A DNA stretch of 64,000 nucleotides from Bauldia sp. (lineage in GTDB: Bacteria > Pseudomonadota > Alphaproteobacteria > Rhizobiales > Kaistiaceae): assembly GCA_026126025.1 (NCBI GenBank), contig JAHCJZ010000007.1:62001-126000 (forward strand), in the 5' to 3' direction. Each line of letters starts with the position of its first letter. The first letter of the stretch is position 1. This document shows positions 48,001 to 56,206 of the stretch, piece by piece. A program made the translations under genes and the position numbers. The notes under the pieces are model-generated. The model was not told the DNA's origin, made no database searches, and worked only from the letters and a program-made list of their open reading frames with translations.

Positions 48001-48139
48001 GGAGGATGGTGACATCGGCCAGGGCGAACGGGTCGTCCGGCGGCCCGACCGGACCGAAACGGCCGGCAAGCAGCTCATCCGCAAGTTGCGGCAGGAAGGG
48101 GACACCGGCGGGGATGGAGAAGACGCGGGGTCCGGGCAT
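45044..48139 (-). CDS. addB: Double-strand break repair protein AddB
   Basis: 1031 residues, the partner of AddA. The N-terminal helicase-like half has lost a proper Walker A, as usual for alphaproteobacterial AddB (FSIPAGVPFLPQLADELLAG). It carries LVILGGLDEGVWPAEPRTDP and the PRVIVTRAQKRGGAPTVMSRW block. The C-terminal RecB-family nuclease includes GTLIHEAFAAF and VEIYDYKTGNPPTARQ. It is 8 bases after the nucleotidyltransferase gene and overlaps addA. Confidence 0.96.
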   Translation of the reverse strand: MPGPRVFSIPAGVPFLPQLADELLAGRFGPVGPPDDPFALADVTILLPTRRAVRALRQILVGRTGVAAAILPRIRPIGDVDEEAHLLEPPPEDPADALVLPPSVSRLERLIALTRLVVAWGRTVRRSQLPLSPDEPLLVPASAGDAARLAADLARLIDDMEIAGIAWDRLGELSPADYPGYWQLTLDFLRIAAEAWPAHLAEHGVADPSTRRDTLLRAEAARLAKRPPPGPVIAAGSTGSVPATAALLAAIARLPNGSVVLPGLDPYLDTEGWAAIAEADGGLGAPSHPQAGLRQLLSGIGIVREDVVPLGTAPPALAERSRVLAEAMRPATTTEAWAARPAVTADAFAGVDLMVARNEQEEALAIAVALRESVETDGQVAALVTPDRALARRVAVELGRWSIRVDDSAGRPLDTTPAGVFARLLAETALRPEPVRVLALAKHPLAAFGMHRTRCRRAARALEAALFRGTGRVGRIADLHRAVTEVRFATEMKADRFIPRVRRRLSRHHWQLAEELADAIGRTLGPLEAAARGDFDAADATRLLAAALDAAMADDKGVGALWGDPSGEALATLLEGLLAADRLTMPPHEFPAFLQAMMAGVAIAPPLGADPRVHIWGTLEARLQAVDLVILGGLDEGVWPAEPRTDPWLSRRMRAAIGLPPPERRIGLSAHDFTEAMASPRVIVTRAQKRGGAPTVMSRWLRRLAAVAGEAQMAEMAGRGDRVVALARLLDRVKADAFTPAPRPAPAPPLHARPREISITSVETLIRDPYAVYARRILGLEPLEPVGQRADPRLRGTLIHEAFAAFTAKVRGPFDEAAIKAFLAIWDELFREISAFPEVHVVWTLRAPRLAQWLADWEAARDPEIEARFTEVAGSLEILAPAGPFKLTGRADRIDLRRDGRVEIYDYKTGNPPTARQVLLFAPQMALEAAMVTAGAFGDPFRGRSVAELAWIALGRVGKDGILRPAADDAWTPDSLGAEAMARLHKLIAAYDDPLQPYRSQVRPMFERRFPGDYDHLARVSEWRLATGPAP

Positions 48140-48146
48140 TCCCCGG

Positions 48147-48875
48147 TCAGGCCGCGCTCGAGACCAGCGCGCGTTCCGCCTCGTCGACCGCCGCGGGCGT
48201 GCCGACGTGGAACCACATGCCGTCCATGCGCACGCCGAACAGCCGGCCGGCCTCGCTGACCCGGTCGATCAGAATGTTGAGCGAGAACGGCCCTTCGGGC
48301 GCGTCGGCGAACATCGCCGACGGGTTGACGATGGCGACGCCCGTATAGACGAACGGCGCCACCTGGCGCTCCGGCCGCGGAGCGAGCCGGCCGCTGGTGT
48401 CCATGAAGAAATCGCCGGCGCCCTCATAGCCGACGGCCGCGGTCGCCGGCGCCAGCATCAGGAGCGCGTCCATCGCCGCGGACTGCCACGCCGCGAAGAG
48501 CGTGGCGAGGTTCGGCCGCGGGCCTTCGATCCAGAAGGAGTCCGAGTTGATCAGGTAGAACGGCTCTTCGCCGAGGAGCGGCAGCGCCTTCACCACGCCG
48601 CCGCCGGTCTCCATCAGCTGGGCGCGCTCGTCGGAGATCAGCACCCGGGGCCGGCGCCGCGCCTTCAGATGATCGATGACGCGATCGGCCAGATAATGGA
48701 CGTTGACGATCGCCGTCTCGACGCCGGCATCCGCCAGCCGGTCGAGCGCATGGTCGACGAGCGCGCGGCCGCCGACCTTGACCAGCGGCTTGGGCAGCGT
48801 TGCCGTCAGCGGCCGCATCCGCTTGCCGAGGCCGGCGGCGAGCACCATCGCGGTCTTGGGCTGTCCCCGGTTCAC
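48147..48875 (-). CDS. Sugar-1-phosphate nucleotidyltransferase (MurU-like)
   Basis: About 242 residues from a GTG at 48875. N-terminal nucleotide-binding signature MVLAAGLGKRMRPLTATLPKPLVKVGGRAL, read here in parts (AAGLGKRMRPLTATLPKPL), metal site in FYLINSDSFWIEGP and the late FHVGTPAAVDEAE. Relatives in this exact place, between tsaE and addB, are uridylyltransferases of the MurU type that use N-acetylmuramate 1-phosphate in cell-wall recycling. The kinase AmgK that supplies its substrate normally lies directly upstream, but here the 97-base gap to tsaE has no room for it. The specific sugar is inferred. Confidence 0.88.
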   Translation of the reverse strand: MNRGQPKTAMVLAAGLGKRMRPLTATLPKPLVKVGGRALVDHALDRLADAGVETAIVNVHYLADRVIDHLKARRRPRVLISDERAQLMETGGGVVKALPLLGEEPFYLINSDSFWIEGPRPNLATLFAAWQSAAMDALLMLAPATAAVGYEGAGDFFMDTSGRLAPRPERQVAPFVYTGVAIVNPSAMFADAPEGPFSLNILIDRVSEAGRLFGVRMDGMWFHVGTPAAVDEAERALVSSAA

Positions 48876-48972
48876 TGCGGCGATCCTGTTCCGTTCATGG
48901 GTCCCTTCATACCAAAGGGTACAGCGAGACTGAACCGTCCCTGTGAACACGCATCGTCGCGCCTCGCAGCGG

Positions 48973-49458
48973 TCAGCCCGCGGCCGATTTCACCACGGCA
49001 GCGATACGTTTCTGCCACGCCTCCGGCACGTCGAGCCGCACCGTCCGGCCTGGCCCCGCCATGTCGAGCCGCAGGCCGAGGGCGCCCCGCGGCATCATGC
49101 CGTCGGCGCGCTCCGGCCACTCCACCAGGGTGACCGACTCCGCCGCGGCGAGGTCGTCGGTGAAGCCGATCTCCTCGAGGTCCGCGACCGCCGCGAGCCG
49201 GTAGAGGTCGAAATGGCGCACCGGAATCCGCCCGTCGCCATAGGTCTGGACGAAGGTGAAGGTCGGGCTCGGCACCTCCAGCCGCGGATCGGCGGCGAGA
49301 GCGCGGATGAAGGCGCGGGCGAAGCTCGTCTTGCCGGCGCCGAGGTCGCCGGAGAGCGCGATCGTGTCGCCCGGCCGCACGACCGCGGCCATCGCCGCGG
49401 CAAGGCGGACGGTCGCCGCCTCGTCGGGCAGGTCGAGGCTGATCGCGGGAAGCTCCAT
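48973..49458 (-). CDS. tsaE: tRNA threonylcarbamoyladenosine biosynthesis ATPase TsaE
   Basis: 161-residue P-loop ATPase needed with TsaB, TsaC and TsaD to make t6A37 in ANN-decoding tRNAs. Walker A is SGDLGAGKTSFARAFIRAL near residue 35; VPSPTFTFVQTYGDGRIPVR, HFDLYRLA and VTLVEWPERADGMMP are family motifs. Starts 9 bases after divL ends. In many Rhizobiales an aminoglycoside-phosphotransferase-like gene follows or is fused; it is not found here. Confidence 0.95.
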   Translation of the reverse strand: MELPAISLDLPDEAATVRLAAAMAAVVRPGDTIALSGDLGAGKTSFARAFIRALAADPRLEVPSPTFTFVQTYGDGRIPVRHFDLYRLAAVADLEEIGFTDDLAAAESVTLVEWPERADGMMPRGALGLRLDMAGPGRTVRLDVPEAWQKRIAAVVKSAAG

Positions 49459-49467
49459 CGCGCCCGC

Positions 49468-51942
49468 CTATTCGGCGGCGACCGGCACCGGCTCTTCCGG
49501 CCGGAGCGGCAGCCGAACGGTGACCCGCGTCCCGCGGCCGGGCGCGGAATCGATGGCGATGGTGCCGCCATGGAGCTCGACGAAGCTCTTGACGATCGAG
49601 AGGCCGAGGCCTGGCCCGCTTCGCGCGCCGCCCTCGCCGCGCGCCTCGAAGCGGTTGAACACCGCGCCGAGGAAGTCGTCGGGAATGCCGGCGCCCTCGT
49701 CCTGCACCATGAGGACGACATCGCCCTGGTCGCGCCGCGCGCTGACCACGACCCGGCCGCCCTGGCTGGAGAAGCCGATCGCATTGGCGAGGAGATTGTA
49801 GAGGATCTGACGCAGCCGTTTCTCGTCCGCGATCATCGGGCCGATCGCCGGATCGACGCGCGATTCGAGGCGGACGCCGGTCTCGGTGAGGCGGTCGCGG
49901 AGGCCCTCGATCGCGGCCGCCACGGTGGCGCGAAGATCGACCTCGGTGAGGTCGAGCGTCATGATGCCGGCGTCGATCGTGGCGAGGTCGAGGATGTCGT
50001 TGATGATCGCCAGCAGCGACCCGCTCGACGTCATGATGTAGCCGACATATTCGCGCTGCTTGCCGTTGAGCGGGCCGATCCCGGCGTCGGCGAGAAGCTG
50101 GGTGAAGCCGATGATGTTGGTCAGCGGCGAGCGGAGCTCGTAGGACACCTTCTGGATGAAGGCGTTCTTCAGCCGGTCGGCCGCCTCGAGGGCGTCGTTG
50201 CGCTCGACCAGCGCGCGCTCGACATGGACCGAGTCGGTGACCTCGACGAAGGTCGCCATCGTCTGGCCCTCGGGCAGCGGTACCGTCGCGTAATCGACCA
50301 CCCGGCCGTCGGCGAGCTCCATGCGGCCGGACACCGAGCCGCGGCTCTCGTCGACGCCGGCGATCGCGGCGGTCAGCGTGTGCCAGGCCTCCGGCCCGCC
50401 GCTCAGCGCCGCGCAGGCCGCGACCAGCTGCGATACATGCGGCCGCTCGCCGAGCCGCCCGGCATCGACGCCCCAGATGGCGAGGAAGGCCGGATTGTGG
50501 AGGCGAAGCCGGCCGTCCGAGCCGAACACGGCGACGCCTTCGCGCAAATGATCGAGGGTTTCGCCCTGGATGCGGATCAGCGAATTGTACCGGCTCTCGA
50601 GGTCGAGCCGGGCGGTGACGTTCTCGTAGATCCACGTCATGCCGCCCTGGGGATGCGGGTTGGCGATGACGCGGAGCGTCTGGCCCTCGGGCAGGCGCCA
50701 CAAATGCTCCCGCGTCTCAGGCGACTGGTAGGCCGACAGGAGGTCGGCGCGCCAGACGCGGAAGTCGGCCTGGTCGGGCACCTTTCGCGTGGCGCGCAGG
50801 CGATCGAGGATCGCGATCTCGTCGGGCAACGTATCGAGAAACGCAGCGTCGAGACCGAACAGTTCGCGATAGGCCGCATTGTAGGACTGGAGCCGCCGGT
50901 CGGCGCCGAAGATCGCGACCGCGGTCGCCAGCTGGTCCAGCGTGCGGGTGTGGAATTCGATGAGCCGGCGAAGCGCCGAATGCGATTCCTCGATCTCGGT
51001 GACGTCGACCGCGATGCCCGCGCGCCCGCCTTCGGCGATCACGTCGGTTACGTCGTAGACCACCCGCTGCCCGGCCGACACGGCCGACAGCCGGCGGCGG
51101 AAGACGGGATCCTGCGCATGGGCGGCCGCGATCGCTTCCCGCGCCGCGGTGTCGAGAAGGTCGGTCCCGTCGGCGACGGCGGCAGCGCGGTCCGCCGCTT
51201 CGACCGCCGCGGCGTAGGCCCGGTTGACCCAGACCGGGCGGTCGGTGGTGTCGCGAATCCAGGCCGGGAGCGGCACGGCGTCGAGCAGCGCCTTGACCAC
51301 GGCGAGCTCGGCGAGCGCGGCGGCGTGGCGCCCTTCGAGATCGGCGAGGGCCAGCCTGTCGCCGGAGAGATCGCGGAAACGGACGACCGCGCGGCCGCCG
51401 ACCGTCCGCCCGCTGGCCTCGACGAACGGCACCTGCTGGCCGGTGAGGTTGAGGACGAAGGGCTCGCCGCGCTCGCGCAGGCGGGTCACGGCGCGTTCCA
51501 GCGCCGTCGCCGCGCCGATGGTTAGCCAGCTACCGAAGGCGAGGAACCGGGCGCGATCCGCGGGGACGCCCGACTGACGCGGCAGCTCGCCGACCACCGT
51601 GGCGGCGGCGCCGGGCGCATCCCAGATCACCAGGCGGCGATCCTCCGCGCCGAGGAGGCTTTCGGCACGGTCGGCGCGCGCCTTGAGGCTGGCGATCTCG
51701 GCCTTGAGCTGCCCGTTCTCGGTCTCGGCGCGGTTGCGGGCGCGGATCAGCGTCAGCGCCGCGATGACCGCGAAGGAGACGACCCCGATCAGCGCCGCGA
51801 GGAGGACGATCTGCGCGGCGTTGATGGTCTGGCGGACGGCGTCCTGGGCGAAGGCGGGGCTGGCGGAGAGGGCGAGAAGGGGCGCGGTGGCGGTGACCGC
51901 GATCGCTGGAATCCGGAATGCCGTCCTGCGCCGCCGAAGCAT
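49468..51942 (-). CDS. divL: DivL-type PAS sensor kinase with tyrosine in place of the phospho-histidine
   Basis: 824 residues from the ATG at 51942. A signal-like stretch (ATAPLLALSASPAFAQ) and a membrane segment (IVLLAALIGVVSFAVIAALT) are followed by a coiled coil, three PAS-like regions (LLDAVPLPAWIRDTTDRPVW; FGADRRLQSYNAAYRELFG; FGSDGRLRLHNPAFLAIWG) and a kinase core. The H-box reads KVSYELRSPLTNIIGF with Tyr601 where His is universal, the hallmark of Caulobacter DivL. N-box DEKRLRQILYNLLANAI, G1 VQDEGAGIPDD and G2 GPGLGLSIVKSF are intact. DivL signals to CckA-CtrA in cell-cycle control. Position before tsaE is conserved. Confidence 0.9.
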   Translation of the reverse strand: MLRRRRTAFRIPAIAVTATAPLLALSASPAFAQDAVRQTINAAQIVLLAALIGVVSFAVIAALTLIRARNRAETENGQLKAEIASLKARADRAESLLGAEDRRLVIWDAPGAAATVVGELPRQSGVPADRARFLAFGSWLTIGAATALERAVTRLRERGEPFVLNLTGQQVPFVEASGRTVGGRAVVRFRDLSGDRLALADLEGRHAAALAELAVVKALLDAVPLPAWIRDTTDRPVWVNRAYAAAVEAADRAAAVADGTDLLDTAAREAIAAAHAQDPVFRRRLSAVSAGQRVVYDVTDVIAEGGRAGIAVDVTEIEESHSALRRLIEFHTRTLDQLATAVAIFGADRRLQSYNAAYRELFGLDAAFLDTLPDEIAILDRLRATRKVPDQADFRVWRADLLSAYQSPETREHLWRLPEGQTLRVIANPHPQGGMTWIYENVTARLDLESRYNSLIRIQGETLDHLREGVAVFGSDGRLRLHNPAFLAIWGVDAGRLGERPHVSQLVAACAALSGGPEAWHTLTAAIAGVDESRGSVSGRMELADGRVVDYATVPLPEGQTMATFVEVTDSVHVERALVERNDALEAADRLKNAFIQKVSYELRSPLTNIIGFTQLLADAGIGPLNGKQREYVGYIMTSSGSLLAIINDILDLATIDAGIMTLDLTEVDLRATVAAAIEGLRDRLTETGVRLESRVDPAIGPMIADEKRLRQILYNLLANAIGFSSQGGRVVVSARRDQGDVVLMVQDEGAGIPDDFLGAVFNRFEARGEGGARSGPGLGLSIVKSFVELHGGTIAIDSAPGRGTRVTVRLPLRPEEPVPVAAE

Positions 51943-52080
51943 GCCACAGGTCCCCCGCCGCATCTCGCGAGGCCGGAGCGCCCACCCTCCGGCCACCCGC
52001 GAATCAGTGCACCATAGCGGGTCCGCGAATCGCGATGAACCCCTCGGCGCGCGCCGGCCGCCCGTTCTTTGCTCCAACCC

Positions 52081-52172
52081 CCTCGTCACCCCGGCGAAAG
52101 CCGGGGTCCAGGACCACACGAAGGTCCGGAGCGTGTGGCGCTGGATTCCGGCCTTCGCCGGAATGACGAAAG
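52081..52172. repeat. Dispersed palindromic repeat, family A (copy 3)
   Basis: Left arm CCTCGTCACCCCGGCGAAAG, right arm GGCCTTCGCCGGAATGACGA, imperfectly complementary over 92 bases, in the 246-base gap between the ABC exporter and divL. A half element (CCTCGCCGGAATGACGAA, 59808-59825) lies between chvI and pnp. Confidence 0.8.
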
Positions 52173-52188
52173 AGGGGAAGTACCGGCG

Positions 52189-53991
52189 CTACACGAGGAG
52201 CTGGTGGCGGGCGAGCTCGCGGTAGAGGGGGGAGGTTTCCAGCAGGCCCTCATGGGTGCCGGTCGCGGCGACGCGGCCGCCGTCGAGGACGATGATCCGG
52301 TCGGAATCCGCCACGGTGGCGAGCCGGTGGGCGACGACCAGCACGGTGCGGGTTGCAGCGGTGCGACGGAGCGCCTCCTGCAGCACCTGCTCGGTGCGGG
52401 AATCGACGCTGGCGGTCGGCTCGTCGAGCAGCAGCAATTCCGACCGGGTGAGCAGCGCCCGCGCCCAGGCGAGCCGCTGGCGCTGGCCGCCGGAGAGAAG
52501 GATGCCCTCGTCGCCGATCGGCGCTGCGAGGCCGAGCGGGCTCCGCTCCGCGATGTCGCTCAGCCCGACCTCGGCGAGGACGGCGTGAAGGTCGGCATCG
52601 GTGGCATCGGGTGCGCCGAGCCTCAGATTGTCGGCGATGCTGCCGGCGAGCGCGGGCGCCGCCTGCTCGACATAGGCCATGCGCGCGCGAAGCGCGGTGC
52701 GCGCCATCTCGCGGACATCGACGCCGTCGAACAGGATGCGGCCGGCCGTCGGCGTGTAGAACCGCTCGGTCAGCGACAGGATGCTCGACTTGCCCGCGCC
52801 GGACGGGCCGACGATCGCCGTGCGCGAGCCGCGCGCCACGGCGAAGCTGACCTCGCGCAACACCGGCGGGCCGTCGGCATAGGAGAAGGAGACGCGGTCG
52901 AATTCGAGGAGCGGGGTGGCGCCGCCGGGCACCGCAGCGAGCGGCGTCGCCGGGATGGCCTCGTCGGCGGATTCGGTGGGAAGACCGAGCACTTCCTTCA
53001 TGCGGTCGATCGCGGCGAGGCCGGACTGGATCATGGCGATCGCCTGGATCGCGCCACCAAGCGGCATGACCAGCATGAACATGTAGAGCAGGAAGGCGAC
53101 GAGGCTCGCCAGCTCCATCGCACCGGTCGCGACGCGATAGCCACCATAGCCGATGACGACGATGAACGCGGTCTGGATCGCCAGCCACATGATCGGCTGG
53201 AGGAGGGCCTGGAGCCGCGCCATCTGGACGCCGGCGCGGTAGGCTGCCTCGGCCGCCGCGGCGACGCGGTCATCCTCCCGCTCGGTCGCGCCGGCGGCAC
53301 GGATGGTGCGGATGCCGCCGAGCGCGCGCTCGACCGACGCCGTCATCTCGCCGACGCTCGCCTGCGCCGCACGGCTCGCCTTGCGCATCGCCCGCGCGAC
53401 GAAAATGGCAGCTGCCGTGCCGATCAGGACCGCGGTGAGCGTGATCGCCAGCAGGACGGCGTCGACATAGATCATCAGCGCGATCGCGCCGATGAAGGTG
53501 AGCACCGACGAAACGACGTTGACGATGCCCGAGTTCACCACGCTGCGCAGCAGCGTGGTGTCGGCGCCGACGCGCGAAATGAGGTCGCCGATCCGCCGCG
53601 CGTCGTATTCGGCGACCGGCAGACGGAGGAGATGCGACACCAGCGAGCGGCGGGCGCCGAGCACCACACCCTCCGAGGTCTTCTGCAGCAGGTAGGACTG
53701 CCAGGCCGAGAAGAGCGCACCGGCGATCGTAACGAAGACGAGCAGCCACAGCGCCGTCGCCAGCGGCTGCGACGCCGATACGCGCGCGATCAGCGACTGA
53801 AGCGTGAGCGGCTGCACCAGCGCCAGCGCGGTCGCCACCAGCGAGATGACGGCGACGAGGACGAGCGGCCTCTTGAAGGGGCGAAGGTATGGCCAGAGGT
53901 CCCGAAGGCCGGCCTTCTCGGGTGTCGTCGCCGGGGCCGGGACGGTGGTGGCGGGGCTGCCCGCCCCACCTTCGGCAGTGTCGTCCCGCAT
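52189..53991 (-). CDS. ABC exporter with fused membrane and ATPase domains
   Basis: 600-residue half-transporter of the MsbA/multidrug type. After a Pro/Ala-rich arm (ATTVPAPATTPEKAG) come six membrane helices from residue about 35 to 320 (LVLVAVISLVATALALVQPL; ATALWLLVFVTIAGALFSAW; SSVLTFIGAIALMIYVDAVL). The ATPase has Walker A VGPSGAGKSSILSL, Q-loop MAYVEQAAPALAGSIADN, signature [17 protein letters not shown], Walker B LLLLDEPTASVD and switch VVAHRLATV. It works as a homodimer exporting lipids, drugs or peptides; the substrate is not evident. Start chosen at 53991 (MRDDTAEGGAG); the frame runs further up without signs of coding. Confidence 0.94.
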   Translation of the reverse strand: MRDDTAEGGAGSPATTVPAPATTPEKAGLRDLWPYLRPFKRPLVLVAVISLVATALALVQPLTLQSLIARVSASQPLATALWLLVFVTIAGALFSAWQSYLLQKTSEGVVLGARRSLVSHLLRLPVAEYDARRIGDLISRVGADTTLLRSVVNSGIVNVVSSVLTFIGAIALMIYVDAVLLAITLTAVLIGTAAAIFVARAMRKASRAAQASVGEMTASVERALGGIRTIRAAGATEREDDRVAAAAEAAYRAGVQMARLQALLQPIMWLAIQTAFIVVIGYGGYRVATGAMELASLVAFLLYMFMLVMPLGGAIQAIAMIQSGLAAIDRMKEVLGLPTESADEAIPATPLAAVPGGATPLLEFDRVSFSYADGPPVLREVSFAVARGSRTAIVGPSGAGKSSILSLTERFYTPTAGRILFDGVDVREMARTALRARMAYVEQAAPALAGSIADNLRLGAPDATDADLHAVLAEVGLSDIAERSPLGLAAPIGDEGILLSGGQRQRLAWARALLTRSELLLLDEPTASVDSRTEQVLQEALRRTAATRTVLVVAHRLATVADSDRIIVLDGGRVAATGTHEGLLETSPLYRELARHQLLV

Positions 53992-54149
53992 CCGCGCGGC
54001 TCCGTTGGTTCGGCCGCAGATGGGGATGGCATCGGCCGCGGACAAGGCGAGAGGCCGCGAGCGAGAGGCTGCCCCTCTTCTGTTGGGAGGGTGAGGGTTT
54101 ACGGCGGTGGGATTCACCCGCGCCTGCGGCGCGGACTGAGCAAGCTTCT

Positions 54150-54204
54150 CACCAGTCCCCCTCACCCGCCGCTGCGCGAGCGGCCTCTCCCCGCCAGGGA
54201 GAGG
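54150..54204. repeat. Palindromic element, family D, behind ahcY
   Basis: Two hairpins in a row: GCCGCT-GCGCG-AGCGGC (54168-54184) and CCTCTCCC-CGCCA-GGGAGAGG (54184-54204). On the minus strand the second comes 9 bases after the ahcY stop and could end transcription, though no T-tract follows. Confidence 0.65.
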
Positions 54205-54212
54205 CGATAAGG

Positions 54213-55640
54213 CTAATACCGGTAGTGGTCGGGCTTGTAGGGGCCCTGCTGCGGCACGCCGATATAGGCGGACTGCTTCGGGGTCATCTCGGTCAGCGTG
54301 GCGCCGACCTTGGCGAGGTGGAGCCGGGCGACGCGCTCGTCGAGATGCTTCGGCAGCACGTAGACCTTCTTCTCGTAGCGGTCGTTGTGGGTCCACAGCT
54401 CGATCTGGGCGAGCGTCTGGTTGGTGAAGGAGTTCGACATCACGAAGCTCGGGTGGCCCATGGCGTTGCCGAGATTCACCAGCCGCCCCTCGGACAGAAG
54501 GATGATCCGCTTCCCGTCGGGGAACTCGATCTCGTCGACCTGCGGCTTGACGTTGGTCCAGCGGAAATTGCGCAGCGCGCCGACCTGGATCTCGCTGTCG
54601 AAGTGCCCGATGTTGCAGACGATGGCGCGGTCCTTCATCGCCCGCATATGGTCGATCGTGATGACGTCGACATTGCCGGTCGCGGTGACGAAGATGTCGG
54701 CGCGGGGCGCCGCGTCGTCCATGGTGGTGACCTCGTAGCCCTCCATCGCCGCCTGCAGCGCGCAGATCGGGTCGATCTCGGAGACGAGGACGCGGCAGCC
54801 AGCCTGGCGCAGCGATGCCGCCGAGCCCTTGCCGACATCGCCGAAGCCCGCGACCATCGCGACCTTGCCGGCCATCATCACGTCGGTGCCGCGGCGGATG
54901 CCGTCGACCAGCGATTCACGGCAGCCATAGAGATTGTCGAATTTCGACTTGGTGACGCTGTCATTGACGTTGATCGCGGGGAAGAGGAGCGTGCCCGCCT
55001 TCTGCATCTCGTAGAGGCGGTGGACGCCGGTCGTGGTCTCCTCGGTGACGCCGCGAATATTCGCCGCCACCTTCGCGAACCAGCCCGGGCGCTCGCGCAG
55101 GACGCGCCGGATCAGCGCGTAGAGGACGGTCTCCTCCTCGTTGCCGGCGGTGTCGAGAAAGGCGGTGTCGCCCTTCTCGGCGCGAAGGCCGAGATGGATG
55201 AGGAGCGTGGCATCGCCGCCATCGTCGAGGATCATGTTCGGCGTGCCGCCGTCATGCCAGTCGAAGATGCGCAGGCTATAGTCCCAGTAGTCCTCGAGGC
55301 TCTCGCCCTTGATGGCGAAGACCGGAACGCCCGAGGCGGCAATCGCGGCAGCGGCGTGATCCTGCGTCGAATAGATGTTGCACGAGCACCAGCGCACCTC
55401 GGCGCCGAGCGCCGTCAGCGTCTCGATCAGCACCGCGGTCTGGATCGTCATGTGGAGCGACCCGGCGATGCGCGCGCCCTTCAGCGGCTGGCCCGGCCCA
55501 TACTCCTCCCGCGTCGCCATCAGCCCCGGCATCTCGGTCTCGGCGATCTCGATCTCCTTGCGGCCCCAGCCGGCAAGGCCGATGTCCTTCACGACATAAT
55601 CGGCGGTCTCGGACGACATGGCGGGTGCGGCGGGGGACAT
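54213..55640 (-). CDS. ahcY: Adenosylhomocysteinase
   Basis: 475 residues. Splits S-adenosylhomocysteine to adenosine and homocysteine, relieving product inhibition of methyltransferases. Landmarks are [72 protein letters not shown] with the catalytic Lys/Asp pair, NAD-binding [19 protein letters not shown] and C-terminal [10 protein letters not shown]. The ATG at 55640 has a GAGGAG site; ATG eight codons on is possible. A dyad upstream may bind SahR. Confidence 0.97.
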   Translation of the reverse strand: MSPAAPAMSSETADYVVKDIGLAGWGRKEIEIAETEMPGLMATREEYGPGQPLKGARIAGSLHMTIQTAVLIETLTALGAEVRWCSCNIYSTQDHAAAAIAASGVPVFAIKGESLEDYWDYSLRIFDWHDGGTPNMILDDGGDATLLIHLGLRAEKGDTAFLDTAGNEEETVLYALIRRVLRERPGWFAKVAANIRGVTEETTTGVHRLYEMQKAGTLLFPAINVNDSVTKSKFDNLYGCRESLVDGIRRGTDVMMAGKVAMVAGFGDVGKGSAASLRQAGCRVLVSEIDPICALQAAMEGYEVTTMDDAAPRADIFVTATGNVDVITIDHMRAMKDRAIVCNIGHFDSEIQVGALRNFRWTNVKPQVDEIEFPDGKRIILLSEGRLVNLGNAMGHPSFVMSNSFTNQTLAQIELWTHNDRYEKKVYVLPKHLDERVARLHLAKVGATLTEMTPKQSAYIGVPQQGPYKPDHYRY

Positions 55641-55745
55641 GGGGCTCTCCTCGATTTCGCGCAGATTCGGGCCGGGCGCGCAGCGGCGCGGCTTCCGGCG
55701 ATCCGGCGGAGCTATACCGCGTCCGCTGCGCTACGGCAACATCAC

Positions 55746-55761
55746 ATAAAGAAACCTTTAT
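55746..55761. promoter_or_regulatory. Dyad upstream of ahcY, candidate SahR operator
   Basis: ATAAAG-AAAC-CTTTAT, perfect 6-base arms with a 4-base spacer, in the only A/T-rich patch of the leader, 105 bases before the start. The size and sequence recall the short A/T dyads recognised by the ArsR-family regulator SahR in front of methyl-cycle genes in Proteobacteria. I quote the resemblance from memory of the motif; the regulator gene is not in this window. Confidence 0.4.
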
Positions 55762-55782
55762 ACGCCTCTACCCTCCGCCCGA

Positions 55783-55882
55783 CCTCATCCTGAGGTGCCC
55801 GGCGAAGCCGGGCCTCGAAGGACCCCATGGAGTGACGCCGCGGGTCCTTCGAGGCCGCCTTCGGCGGCACCTCAGGATGAGG
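55783..55882. repeat. Palindromic element, family E (100 bases)
   Basis: Ends CCTCATCCTGAGGTGCC and GGCACCTCAGGATGAGG are perfectly complementary; GGGCCTCGAAGGACCC and GGGTCCTTCGAGGCC pair inside. It lies between ptsH and ahcY. Elements with CCTCAGGATGAGG termini are abundant in Bradyrhizobium-like genomes; I see one here. Confidence 0.85.
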
Positions 55883-55912
55883 TTGGGGGGAGGATCAGTA
55901 CGAGGTTGGCCC

Positions 55913-56206
55913 CTACTCCTCCTCGCCGAAGCGGTTGGCGAAGAGGTCGGTCAGGGCCTGGATCGCTTCCTCGGCCTGGGGGCCGGAAGCGACGACGCGC
56001 ACCGAGGTGCCGGGGGAGGCGGCAAGCATCATCAGGCCCATGATCGAGCTGCCGCCGACGGTGTGGCCATCCTTCAGCACCGTGACGATCGCCTCGAAGC
56101 GCTCGGCGGTCTGGACGAATTTGGCGGCGGCGCGGGCATGGAGGCCACGCTTGTTGATGATGGGAAGGTCGCGCACCAGCGGACCGGTCGGAGCCGCGCC
56201 GCTCAT
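55913..56206 (-). CDS. ptsH: Phosphocarrier protein HPr
   Basis: 97 residues. The phospho-His lies in IINKRGLHARAAAKFVQ (His23) and the HprK-target Ser in GGSSIMGLMMLAASPGTSV; both are present, so the protein can take both EI-dependent and HprK-dependent phosphate. An N-terminal extension (MSGAAPTGPLVRD) is usual in Rhizobiales. Its start overlaps the stop of the EIIA gene (ATGA). With no sugar permease nearby it serves the regulatory (PTS-Ntr-type) system. Confidence 0.95.
   Translation of the reverse strand: MSGAAPTGPLVRDLPIINKRGLHARAAAKFVQTAERFEAIVTVLKDGHTVGGSSIMGLMMLAASPGTSVRVVASGPQAEEAIQALTDLFANRFGEEE

Noticed and set aside
45092-48259. A 1055-codon open frame opposite addB
   Set aside because: Shadow of addB; composition is Arg/Gly/Ala/Asp-rich low complexity without motifs.
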